A DNA stretch of 64,000 nucleotides from Marivivens donghaensis. Lineage in GTDB: Bacteria > Pseudomonadota > Alphaproteobacteria > Rhodobacterales > Rhodobacteraceae. The notes under the pieces were generated by a model, which did no database searches, was not told the origin of the DNA, and was given only the letters and a program-made list of their open reading frames with translations. Each line of letters opens with the position of its first letter. The first letter of the stretch is position 1. Shown here in pieces: positions 8,391-16,362 of this stretch. The stretch is taken from contig NZ_JALNPR010000001.1 of the NCBI RefSeq assembly GCF_023541015.1, positions 124,001 to 188,000 of the forward strand, written 5' to 3'. Made by a program: the position numbers and the translations under genes.

Positions 8391-9205
8391 GACGTGTTCC
8401 CATTCCGGCCCTGATCGGGCTGTTCATCACAGGTCTTTTCATCCTCTCCGCCATCGCGGCCCCCATCATCGCGCCTTATGGGCTAAGCGAGATCGTAGGC
8501 GATGTTTGGGAACCTGCGTCATCCGAGTTTTGGCTTGGCACTGACAATATCGGACGTGATCTGTTGTCGCGCCTCATTTGGGGCGGCCGCACGACGATCC
8601 TTGTTGCGATTGCTGCGACTGTCGTGAGCTTTGTCACTGGGTCTGTCCTAGGTCTGTTTGCTGCCGTTGTGGGTGGTTGGATTGATCAACTTCTGTCGCG
8701 CTTTGTCGATCTGATCATGGCGATCCCGACCCTGATTTTTGCGCTGGTGGTCCTGTCGGTTATGCCCGTGACCATCCCCGTGCTGATCCTTGTTATGGGG
8801 CTTTTGGATTCGACGCGGGTGTTCCGTTTGTCCCGCGCTGTTGCCAGCGACATTGCAGTCATGGACTTTGTAGAAGCGGCCCAGCTCCGCGGTGAAGGCC
8901 GCGCATGGATCATTTTCCGTGAAATCCTGCCTAACGCGCTGTCACCGTTGGTAGCCGAAGCGGGGATGCGCTTTATCTTCATGGTGCTCTTTGTGTCGAC
9001 GCTGTCGTTCCTTGGCCTTGGCGTGCAGCCACCAAATGCAGACTGGGGCGGTATCGTGAAAGAGAACAAAGACGGGATTGTTTACGGTATCCCTGCAGCG
9101 TTGTTGCCCGCGATTGCAATCGCTGCGCTGTCGATCAGCGTCAACCTCGTGGCGGATTGGGTGCTCGACCGCACATCATCGTTGAAAGGGGGCCGCAATG
9201 GATAA
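8387..9205 (+). CDS. ABC transporter permease, DppC type
   Basis: A 272-aa permease with the DppC signature WLGTDNIGRDLLSRL at about residues 46-60, then hydrophobic segments and the EAA motif REILPNALSPLVAE. It forms the channel together with the DppB-type partner. The start overlaps the previous gene by 4 bp and its end overlaps the ATPase gene by 8 bp, which indicates translational coupling. Length is typical of the family. Confidence 0.92.
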   Translation: MRRVPIPALIGLFITGLFILSAIAAPIIAPYGLSEIVGDVWEPASSEFWLGTDNIGRDLLSRLIWGGRTTILVAIAATVVSFVTGSVLGLFAAVVGGWIDQLLSRFVDLIMAIPTLIFALVVLSVMPVTIPVLILVMGLLDSTRVFRLSRAVASDIAVMDFVEAAQLRGEGRAWIIFREILPNALSPLVAEAGMRFIFMVLFVSTLSFLGLGVQPPNADWGGIVKENKDGIVYGIPAALLPAIAIAALSISVNLVADWVLDRTSSLKGGRNG

Positions 9206-10820
9206 GCCACTTCTCCAGATCGACAACCTAACGATCGAAGCCACCGCTTATCCGCCGGGTGAAGCGCCGCGTCGGATCACGATCGTCGATGGTGTGTCCC
9301 TCACGCTCGAAAAGGGCAAAGTGCTGGGCCTGATCGGTGAATCGGGGGCAGGTAAATCGACCATTGGCCTCTCTGCGATGGCCTATGGTCGCGGCGGGAT
9401 CGAGCTTTCGGGTGGGAAGATCCACCTGAATAACCGTGAAATCCGCAAGGCCCGTGGCCGTGTGTTGCGGTCGCTGCGTGGTGCCGAAGTCACCTATGTC
9501 GCGCAATCGGCAGCGGCGGCCTTTAACCCCGCAAAACGGTTGATGGAGCAAGTGACAGAGGCCGCCGTCACGCATGGCCGCGCAACGAAGGCAGAGGCCG
9601 AAAAACGCGCTGTCGATCTATTCCGTAAACTGGGTCTGCCCGAACCCGAAAACTTTGGGAACCGTTATCCGCACCAAGTTTCGGGCGGCCAGTTGCAGCG
9701 GGCGATGACGGCAATGGCGCTCTGTCCTCAGCCCGATTTGGTGATTTTTGACGAACCGACGACGGCGCTCGACGTGACGACCCAGCTTGGTGTTTTGGCA
9801 GCGATCAAGGCGGCCATTCGAGATCAGGGGGTGGCCGCGCTTTATATCACCCACGACCTCGCTGTTGTTGCGCAGATCGCCGATAACATCATGGTTCTGC
9901 GTCACGGTAAGACGGTCGAATATGGCACAGCCGAACAGATCATCACGGCACCCAAAGAAGAGTACACTCAGGCGCTGGTGTCCGTGGTTGCCAAGGATCA
10001 TGAGGAAAAGAACACGGACCTTCCGCCGATCCTCGAAGTCAAAGGACTGCGTGCCAATTATCGCGGAATGACGCGCGATGTGTTGTCGAACATCAACGTG
10101 GCAATCCAGCCGGGGACGACCCTTGCTGTCGTGGGGGAGTCTGGCTCGGGCAAATCGACCTTGGCACGGGTGATCACGGGGCTCTTGCCATTGAGCGCGG
10201 GGCAAATGGTGTTTGATGGTCGGCAGTTGACGCCCGACCAAAAATCCCGCTCGCGGGACGACTTGCGTGAATTGCAGATGATCTACCAGATGGCTGATGT
10301 CGCGATGAACCCGCGTCAGACTGTTGGAACGATCATCGGGCGACCCTTGCAGTTCTATTTCGGCATGAAGGGCAAAGAGTTACGCAATCGCGTGGTTGAA
10401 CTGCTCGGTGAAATTGAACTGGGTGAAAAGTTTATTGATCGGTATCCAGCGGAATTGTCGGGCGGTCAAAAGCAGCGAGTGTGTATCGCGCGAGCGCTTG
10501 CCGCAAAGCCCAAGCTGATCATTTGTGACGAGGTGACGAGCGCGCTCGACCCCTTGGTCGCTGAAGGCATCCTGAAGCTGCTCGCAGATCTGCAAGAGCG
10601 TGAACAGGTGTCTTACATGTTCATCACTCATGACATTGCGACTGTTCGGGCGATTGCGGACACGATTGCGGTGATGCACCTCGGAAAACTTGTCCGATAT
10701 GGCAAAAAGTCCGAAGTCCTCGCCCCGCCGTTCGATGACTACACCGATATGCTGCTGAAATCTGTGCCCGAACTACGCATGGGCTGGATGGAAGAGGTGA
10801 TGGGGACGGCTGCGGAATAA
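9198..10820 (+). CDS. ABC transporter ATPase with two fused nucleotide-binding domains (DppD-DppF type)
   Basis: The 540-aa protein contains two complete ABC ATPase cassettes in one chain. The first has Walker A GESGAGKST near residue 50, signature VSGGQ and Walker B LVIFDEPTTALD. The second has Walker A GESGSGKST near residue 315, signature LSGGQKQR and LIICDEVTSALD. In the second Walker B the usual Glu-Pro is Glu-Val, which other fused members also show as far as I recall. The fusion fits family-5 importers and powers uptake by the preceding permeases. The gene ends 2 bases from the stop of the convergent LysR gene. Confidence 0.93.
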   Translation: MDKPLLQIDNLTIEATAYPPGEAPRRITIVDGVSLTLEKGKVLGLIGESGAGKSTIGLSAMAYGRGGIELSGGKIHLNNREIRKARGRVLRSLRGAEVTYVAQSAAAAFNPAKRLMEQVTEAAVTHGRATKAEAEKRAVDLFRKLGLPEPENFGNRYPHQVSGGQLQRAMTAMALCPQPDLVIFDEPTTALDVTTQLGVLAAIKAAIRDQGVAALYITHDLAVVAQIADNIMVLRHGKTVEYGTAEQIITAPKEEYTQALVSVVAKDHEEKNTDLPPILEVKGLRANYRGMTRDVLSNINVAIQPGTTLAVVGESGSGKSTLARVITGLLPLSAGQMVFDGRQLTPDQKSRSRDDLRELQMIYQMADVAMNPRQTVGTIIGRPLQFYFGMKGKELRNRVVELLGEIELGEKFIDRYPAELSGGQKQRVCIARALAAKPKLIICDEVTSALDPLVAEGILKLLADLQEREQVSYMFITHDIATVRAIADTIAVMHLGKLVRYGKKSEVLAPPFDDYTDMLLKSVPELRMGWMEEVMGTAAE

Positions 10821-10822
10821 CC

Positions 10823-11707
10823 CTATGCGGCCACTTCGCGCAGCCAACGGGTGAACAGTAGCGCATCTTTCGACGGATCAACGCCCGTTGAGATGTAATA
10901 GGCCGTGCCTAGGTCGTGCGCGCCGTTCGGCCATTCAGTCAGGGTGCCCTCGAGGACGGCGCGTTCGGTGATCGACCGCCAGCCGAGCATCAGCCCGCGT
11001 CCGTCGATTACGGCCTGCATGGCTTGCACATAGTTGTTGAAACTCTGACCGCTGCTGCGCGGGCGGGCGATCCCTTTGGCGGCAAGGTAATCCTCCCATC
11101 CCGCCCAGTGTTGGTTGTGCGGATTGCGCACATGGATCAGGGGCGCGGTGTCTAGGTTAAGCCCGTCAGTCATCAACCGCGCGACCAGTTCAGGTGAACC
11201 AACAGGGCACACGATTTCGTCGAACAGCTTTCCATTGATGCCCTCACGCCAGCCACCCGTGCCGTAACGCAGCGCGATGTCCACGCCGGGCGAAAGGACG
11301 GGGAGGTCGGAGGCGGGTGCCTGAACGTTAACCGTGATTTCGGGATGGCGATCATAGAAGCCCGATAAGCGGGGCATTAACCAATATGTGGCCACGCCGA
11401 GCGTGCAGGCCACGGTGATCTGACGGTCTGCATCTGCCTGCATCGCCCGAATGTCTTCTAACGTTGCAGAGATGCGCCCAAGGCCTTCACGAACAGCACG
11501 GGCGAGGAGTTCGCCTTCTTCGGTCATGCGTGAGGGCCTGACGGATCGGTCGATTAACCTAACCCCTATGTAATCTTCGAGCGCCTTGATCGCTTGACTA
11601 ACCGCGGGCTGTGTCACGTTCAGCCGTGCTGCCGCATCACGCATAGAACCATGGCGCGATAGGGCTTCGAAGGTGACAAGGAGGCGGAGAGGGGGGAAGT
11701 GATTCAT
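10823..11707 (-). CDS. LysR-family transcriptional regulator (GcvA-like)
   Basis: The 294-aa protein has an N-terminal winged helix-turn-helix (residues about 8-65; GSMRDAAARLNVTQPAVSQAI) and a substrate-binding domain of GcvA type (GVATYWLMPRLSGF; VDIALRYGTGGW). It is divergent from the dioxygenase-aldolase operon across a 112-bp gap holding an AGTATAA/TTATACT inverted repeat, the usual layout for a LysR regulator acting on its neighbour. The inducer is unknown; gamma-butyrobetaine or a downstream product would fit. Confidence 0.9.
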   Translation of the reverse strand: MNHFPPLRLLVTFEALSRHGSMRDAAARLNVTQPAVSQAIKALEDYIGVRLIDRSVRPSRMTEEGELLARAVREGLGRISATLEDIRAMQADADRQITVACTLGVATYWLMPRLSGFYDRHPEITVNVQAPASDLPVLSPGVDIALRYGTGGWREGINGKLFDEIVCPVGSPELVARLMTDGLNLDTAPLIHVRNPHNQHWAGWEDYLAAKGIARPRSSGQSFNNYVQAMQAVIDGRGLMLGWRSITERAVLEGTLTEWPNGAHDLGTAYYISTGVDPSKDALLFTRWLREVAA

Positions 11708-11716
11708 TGCGGTCTT

Positions 11717-11749
11717 AGTATAACTATAAGGTTAAGTAATGATTATACT
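11717..11749. promoter_or_regulatory. Inverted repeat in LysR/dioxygenase divergent gap
   Basis: AGTATAA (11717-11723) and TTATACT (11743-11749) are perfect 7-base arms separated by 19 bases in an AT-rich stretch. The position directly upstream of the LysR start suggests autoregulation and control of the divergent operon. It is not proven. Confidence 0.4.
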
Positions 11750-11819
11750 TACTGAGCTATCGCGCAAGTCATTCCCGTGAGACGTTTATCCTCAGCGAAC
11801 ATCCTTTTGGGGCCATACA

Positions 11820-12968
11820 ATGAACGAACTAAGCTCAACCATGACCGCGCCACATGTGACCGAAATCGGTGACAAAGGTCTGCACATCACCCTGTCCGAC
11901 GGCGGGTCGCATTATTTTAACTACTACTGGCTGCGCGATAACTGCCCATCATCGTTTAGCTCGGTCACCCGTGAGCGGAGCTTTGACATTTTCCATCTCG
12001 ATACCGCGCCGCGCCCGAACTCGGCGGCTGTGGAAGGGGATGCATTGGTGATCGACTGGGCAGGTGAGAATCATGTGACCCGCATGCCTCTCGACTGGTT
12101 GGAAGCGTATAAAGTCGCCAAGCCGCGTCACGATCCCGCCGATTTGCCGCGGGTTGCGTGGTATAGCGATCATTATCCGACCGTCCCGCGTTTTTCCCAG
12201 CCAGAGTTGGTTGCTGACAAGACGAAGCGCGCTGCGTGGATCGAGGCGATGCTGGTCCACGGTTTCACCATCGTAACCGATATGCCTGACAGCAACGAGG
12301 GGCTCACTCAAACGGCAGAGCTGATGGGCTATGTGCGGCCTACGTTCTTTGGCGACTATTTTGACGTGAAGACCCATATCAACCCGACGAATACGGCCTA
12401 TACCTCGGCGGCGCTCGAACTGCATACGGACACCCCCGCCGAAGAATTCGCGCCGGGTATCCAGTTCCTTCATTGTCGGGTGAACACCGTGGACGGGGGG
12501 CAGAGCCTCTATTCGGATGGTGTGGCCGTGGCGAATGATTTCCGCAAACGCGATCCCGAAGGGTTCAAGCTCCTGTCCGAAGTGTCGATCCCGTTCTTCT
12601 GTGAACACGACACTTATGACTCGCGGTCGCGTCAGACGGTGATCGAATTGGACCAACATGGCGAGGTCTCTGGCCTCACGATCAGCCAGCACATGGCGGA
12701 TATTTTCGATCTCGATCAGGCGCTTCTCGACGACTACTACCCTGCGTTTTGCCGCTTTGGGAGAATGCTGCAGGAAGACAAATATATGATGCGGTTCCTG
12801 ATGAAGGGCGGCGAATGTATGGTCTTTGATAACCACCGTATTGTGCATGGTCGTGCGGCCTATTCCGCGACGAGCGGGGACCGATACTTGCGCGGATGCT
12901 ATGTGGATCGCGGTGAAATGCGGTCGACCTATCGTGCGCTGGTCAGCGAAGGAAGGTTCAAGGCATGA
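11820..12968 (+). CDS. Gamma-butyrobetaine-dioxygenase-like 2-oxoglutarate/Fe(II) oxygenase
   Basis: The 382-aa protein has the two-part architecture of gamma-butyrobetaine hydroxylase. An N-terminal domain (about residues 15-105, YYWLRDNCPSSF) carries the Cys region linked to zinc in that family. A TauD-type jelly roll follows, with Fe ligands H202 and D204 (LHTDTP) and H343 (IVHGRAAY). Family members hydroxylate gamma-butyrobetaine to L-carnitine using oxygen and 2-oxoglutarate. Upstream genes degrade L-carnitine, so this would feed the pathway. It is coupled by a 4-bp overlap to a class II aldolase, which the standard pathway does not need, so a related trimethylammonium substrate is also possible. 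GBB substrate specificity is inferred. Confidence 0.85.
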   Translation: MNELSSTMTAPHVTEIGDKGLHITLSDGGSHYFNYYWLRDNCPSSFSSVTRERSFDIFHLDTAPRPNSAAVEGDALVIDWAGENHVTRMPLDWLEAYKVAKPRHDPADLPRVAWYSDHYPTVPRFSQPELVADKTKRAAWIEAMLVHGFTIVTDMPDSNEGLTQTAELMGYVRPTFFGDYFDVKTHINPTNTAYTSAALELHTDTPAEEFAPGIQFLHCRVNTVDGGQSLYSDGVAVANDFRKRDPEGFKLLSEVSIPFFCEHDTYDSRSRQTVIELDQHGEVSGLTISQHMADIFDLDQALLDDYYPAFCRFGRMLQEDKYMMRFLMKGGECMVFDNHRIVHGRAAYSATSGDRYLRGCYVDRGEMRSTYRALVSEGRFKA

Positions 12969-13696
12969 ACGCACCGACTGTGACGCTAGACGCCACGGCC
13001 ACCCTGCGCCGTGATTTGGCAGATGCGTTTCGCATCTGCCATATGCTGGGATGGAGCGAGAGCGTCGGGAACCATTTCAGTGCTGCGGTTTCTGCCGATG
13101 GGCAAGAGTTCCTGTTGAACGCTAAATGGCAGCATTTTGCGACGATCAAGCCCGATGACCTCTTGTTGCTCGACAGTCGGGATGAAGGGATAATGGAACG
13201 CCCCAATGCCCCCGATGCGTCGGCGTGGTGCGTTCATGGCACCTTGCATCGCCGTTTGCCCAACGCCCGCGTGATCCTGCATGCCCATTCGCCCTACGCC
13301 ACGGCCTTGGCCTGTTTGAAGGACCCTACGGTTGTTCCAATCGACAACAACACGGCGCGGTTCTACGGGCGCACCGCTTATGATTTGTCCTTCGGCGGTA
13401 TTGCGGACGCAGAAGAAGAGGGGGAGCGGTTGTCAGAGTCCATCGGCGACAAATCGGTCCTCGTCATGGGGAACCACGGTGTGACCATCGTCGGTGAAAC
13501 GGTGGCTGACGCGTTTGAGGACCTGTATTTCTTTGAAAAGGCCGCGCAGACGATCATCCTCGCTCGGTCCAGCGGCCAGCCATTGGCTGTCTTGTCGGAC
13601 GCGGTGGCGCAGAATACCGCGGATGGATGGAAGCCGTATCGCGGCATGGCGCAGAAGCACTTTGACTATCTGCGCAGCACCTTGCCGCCTTTATAA
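12965..13696 (+). CDS. Class II aldolase/adducin family protein
   Basis: The 243-aa protein has the zinc site of class II aldolases: H106 and H108 in ILHAHSPYA and H171 in MGNHGVT. A Tyr-rich segment (FYGRTAYDLSFGG) follows the HAH motif. Members cleave or epimerise phosphorylated sugars or decarboxylate sugar acids, but many family members have unknown roles. It starts inside the stop codon of the dioxygenase gene (ATGA at 12965-12968), so the two are probably made together. I cannot name its substrate. Confidence 0.85.
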   Translation: MNAPTVTLDATATLRRDLADAFRICHMLGWSESVGNHFSAAVSADGQEFLLNAKWQHFATIKPDDLLLLDSRDEGIMERPNAPDASAWCVHGTLHRRLPNARVILHAHSPYATALACLKDPTVVPIDNNTARFYGRTAYDLSFGGIADAEEEGERLSESIGDKSVLVMGNHGVTIVGETVADAFEDLYFFEKAAQTIILARSSGQPLAVLSDAVAQNTADGWKPYRGMAQKHFDYLRSTLPPL

Positions 13697-13737
13697 AAGG
13701 TTGGGGGCGCCTCAGGTTTTTGATGGCGCCCCACCTT
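13697..13737. terminator. Bidirectional hairpin between aldolase and enolase-superfamily genes
   Basis: GGGGCGCC (13704-13711) pairs with GGCGCCCC (13725-13732), and outer AAGGT pairs with ACCTT (13733-13737). It lies between two convergent genes and overlaps the last codons of the minus-strand gene. There is no clear U-run after it. Confidence 0.5.
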
Positions 13738-14941
13738 CGAACACGTTCTCTTCGTGATAGCTGATTGGCGCTTCCTGCATTTGCAGGTGCAAACCATCAC
13801 CGTCGTAGGCATTGGCCCGCGCCAAATCTTCATCCACGTCGATACCCAAGCCCGCGCCGTCCGGAACGGTCACAAAGCCATTCTCGACCGAGAGCGTGTT
13901 CTTAATCAGCGCCGCATGGAACGGCGTCTCAATCGTCTCTGCCATAAGAATATTCGGGATCGTCGCGGCGAGCTGAATATTCGCGGCCCACTCAATTGGC
14001 CCCGCATAGAGGTGTGGCGCGACTTGGGCATTCCACGCCTCGGCCAGCACAGCGATTTTGCGCGTTTCCCAAATCCCACCAGATCGCCCAAGGGCAGGCT
14101 GCAGGATTTGAACGCCCGCGCGCAGTGCCTCCGCAAATTCACGGGTTGTCGTGAGGCGTTCGCCTGTCGCCACGGGGATGTTCACGGCTTCCGCCACCTT
14201 TTGCATTTCGCGCAGGGTGTCGGGCGGAATTGGTTCTTCGTACCAGAGCGGCGAATAGGCTTCGATTGCGGCCCCCATGCGGATCGCACCCCCCGTCGAA
14301 AACTGGCCGTGCGTGCCGAACAAAAGGTCAGCGCGGTCGCCAACGGCCTCTCGGATCGCGGCGCAAAACTCAATGGATCGACTGATGTCCCGCATCGCAG
14401 GCATGTGCCCCGACCGAATGGTGTAGGGGCCTGCCGGATCGAATTTGACGGCAGTGTAGCCTTTGTTCACCATATCCAGCGCACTTTCAGCGGCCATCGC
14501 GGCATCAACCCAAAAGTCAGGCAGGGTATGAGTGTCGCGGGTCGGGTAAAGGTAAGTGTAGGCGCGAATACGGTCGTTGAGTTTGCCGCCGATCAGGGCA
14601 TGAACAGGGCGATCGCGATCTTTGCCGAGGATATCCCAGCACGCAATTTCCAACCCAGACCACGCGCCCATGACCGTCAAATCAGGGCGCTGCGTGAATC
14701 CAGACGAATAAATGCGGCGGAACATCAGTTCGATATTTTCAGGATTTTCGCCCGCCATATGTCGTTCGAACACATCGCGGATGACGTGACGCATGGCCTC
14801 TGGTCCCACGGTGGAGGCATAACATTCGCCCCATCCCACGATGCCAGTATCAGTCGTGACCTTAAGCAAAATCCAATAACGCCCTCCCCAACCTGGCGCG
14901 GTTGGAGAGGTGACAATGATATCCAAATCGGCCAGTTTCAT
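13712..14941 (-). CDS. Mandelate racemase/muconate lactonizing enzyme family (sugar-acid dehydratase-like)
   Basis: The 409-aa protein is of enolase-superfamily size, with a capping domain (GWGECYAS; GAWSGLEIACWDILGK) and a TIM barrel (LWYEEPIPP; PVATGERLTT). The second and third metal-ligand positions (EEP and GER) are present. At the usual first-ligand position the sequence is FGTHGQ rather than an Asp-bearing DxHG, so that ligand may differ. The family includes D-galactonate-type dehydratases and the catalytic base region HLYAGP fits. It is transcribed after the zinc alcohol dehydrogenase with a 27-bp gap. The substrate is unknown. Confidence 0.82.
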   Translation of the reverse strand: MKLADLDIIVTSPTAPGWGGRYWILLKVTTDTGIVGWGECYASTVGPEAMRHVIRDVFERHMAGENPENIELMFRRIYSSGFTQRPDLTVMGAWSGLEIACWDILGKDRDRPVHALIGGKLNDRIRAYTYLYPTRDTHTLPDFWVDAAMAAESALDMVNKGYTAVKFDPAGPYTIRSGHMPAMRDISRSIEFCAAIREAVGDRADLLFGTHGQFSTGGAIRMGAAIEAYSPLWYEEPIPPDTLREMQKVAEAVNIPVATGERLTTTREFAEALRAGVQILQPALGRSGGIWETRKIAVLAEAWNAQVAPHLYAGPIEWAANIQLAATIPNILMAETIETPFHAALIKNTLSVENGFVTVPDGAGLGIDVDEDLARANAYDGDGLHLQMQEAPISYHEENVFEGGAPSKT

Positions 14942-14968
14942 ATCAGGCCCTCCAGTTTATGGCTGGGA

Positions 14969-16051
14969 TTAAAAGACGATGACGTTCCGTTTTGCGGCGC
15001 CCGTTTTCGTGGACTCGATCGCTTCGTTGATTTGATCCAAGCTGTATTTCTCAGAGATCAATTCATCGAGCTTTAGACGTCCTTGGCCATAGAGGTCGAT
15101 CATCCATGGAATGTCGCGCTTGATCACGGCATCACCCATTTTCGATCCGATCAACGACTGACCCGCAGCGGCAAAGTTGCCCGGCTCATATTGGCTCATG
15201 GCACCTGATGGCGGCATGCCGACCATCACGACCTTGCCGCCTTTTGCGATATAGCGGGGCGCATCGTTGTATGCGCCCGCAGCACCCACGGTTACAAAGA
15301 CCGCATCCGCGCCACGGCCCAATGCCTCTTTCGCGGCGCGCCACGGGTTGTCTTGGGTGCCTAGAACGGTATCGGTGGCGCCGAAATCCTTCGCGATTTC
15401 GAGTTTTTCGTCGGACATATCGACAGCAACGATCCGTCGCGCACCTGCGATCCGTGCGCCTTGGATTGCGTTCAGGCCCACGCCGCCAGCGCCGATCACG
15501 ACGACATCTTGGCCCGCGCGAAGTTGCGCCGCGTTCACAACGGCACCGACGCCTGTAATTACGCCGCAAGCGAGCAGAGAGGCGGCCGCGAGGTCCATGT
15601 TTTCAGGGATACGAACGACCTGACTGTGGTCCACAACGACCTTTTCAGCAAAGCCGCCCGTCGCCATCGCCTGATGCAACTTGCCTCCATCCACCGTTTT
15701 CAGTGGCCCATGATCGCCGTCATAAGACGTGTCGCAAATCGTTGGCTTGCCCGAAGAGCAGGGCGCACAAGTCCCGCATGACCGGATCAGCGTAACGACA
15801 ACTGGGTCGCCGACCTTGACCCCGTGGACACCGTCGCCAACCGCGGTGATGTGGCCAGCGGCCTCGTGCCCATATACAGCGGGGAGCGATCCACCCCAAG
15901 CGCCTGACGCGTATGTGATATCGGAATGGCAAATCGCACAGGCAGCAAGTGTCACCTCAACTTCGCCACTGATTGGGGCGCGGAGTTCTACTTTTTCGAC
16001 GACCAGTGGTTTCCCAAACTCGTGACAAACGGCGGCTTTAATTTGTGGCAT
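14969..16051 (-). CDS. Zinc-dependent alcohol dehydrogenase (MDR family)
   Basis: The 360-aa protein has the catalytic zinc region CAICHSDITY and GHEAAGHI, the four-Cys structural zinc loop (CGTCAPCSSGKPTIC), and the NAD fold motif GAGGVGLNAIQGA. It resembles class III/allyl-alcohol type dehydrogenases and oxidises an alcohol with NAD(P). A start at ATG 16051 gives the normal family start (KAAVCHEFGKPLVVE) and has GGAGAG upstream. It probably shares a transcript with the dehydratase-like gene downstream and diverges from a beta-hydroxyacid dehydrogenase. The substrate is not identifiable. Confidence 0.88.
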   Translation of the reverse strand: MPQIKAAVCHEFGKPLVVEKVELRAPISGEVEVTLAACAICHSDITYASGAWGGSLPAVYGHEAAGHITAVGDGVHGVKVGDPVVVTLIRSCGTCAPCSSGKPTICDTSYDGDHGPLKTVDGGKLHQAMATGGFAEKVVVDHSQVVRIPENMDLAAASLLACGVITGVGAVVNAAQLRAGQDVVVIGAGGVGLNAIQGARIAGARRIVAVDMSDEKLEIAKDFGATDTVLGTQDNPWRAAKEALGRGADAVFVTVGAAGAYNDAPRYIAKGGKVVMVGMPPSGAMSQYEPGNFAAAGQSLIGSKMGDAVIKRDIPWMIDLYGQGRLKLDELISEKYSLDQINEAIESTKTGAAKRNVIVF

Positions 16052-16362
16052 TTATTCGGCTCTCCTCATTCCTCCGACGCAGGGTTGCGCGGATTGTTTG
16101 AGTCGAACAAGGAAAAACTTGATCAAATTTTGATGTTGGTTCGAATTAGAATGAGGTCACGCCAAAAGAGCTGTGATCTCACGCAGAAAAAGGGTGTGAA
16201 CTACCTGATTTTGCTGATGGTATATCGAAAGTTCGACGCGCATTCCAAAGGTAGATATCCCTTCGAAATAAACTGACAGATCAAAATAACTGTGAAACGC
16301 TGACGCCAAGGATCCACCCTGCCATGCCAGAGGTGAAAACACCAAAATATGAGGGTGACGCA
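16052..16362. promoter_or_regulatory. Divergent intergenic region with an imperfect operator-like repeat
   Basis: This 311-bp gap separates the alcohol dehydrogenase from the beta-hydroxyacid dehydrogenase. TGAGGTCAC (16152-16160) and GTGATCTCA (16173-16181) form a 9-base inverted repeat with one mismatch and a 12-base spacer. The self-complementary TTGATCAA lies at about 16118. No supported gene is seen. Both promoters should lie here; no regulator gene adjoins it. Confidence 0.35.

Noticed and set aside
13754-15076. Long plus-strand open frame across the enolase-superfamily gene
   Set aside because: It is opposite a gene with clear family motifs and has no recognisable features.
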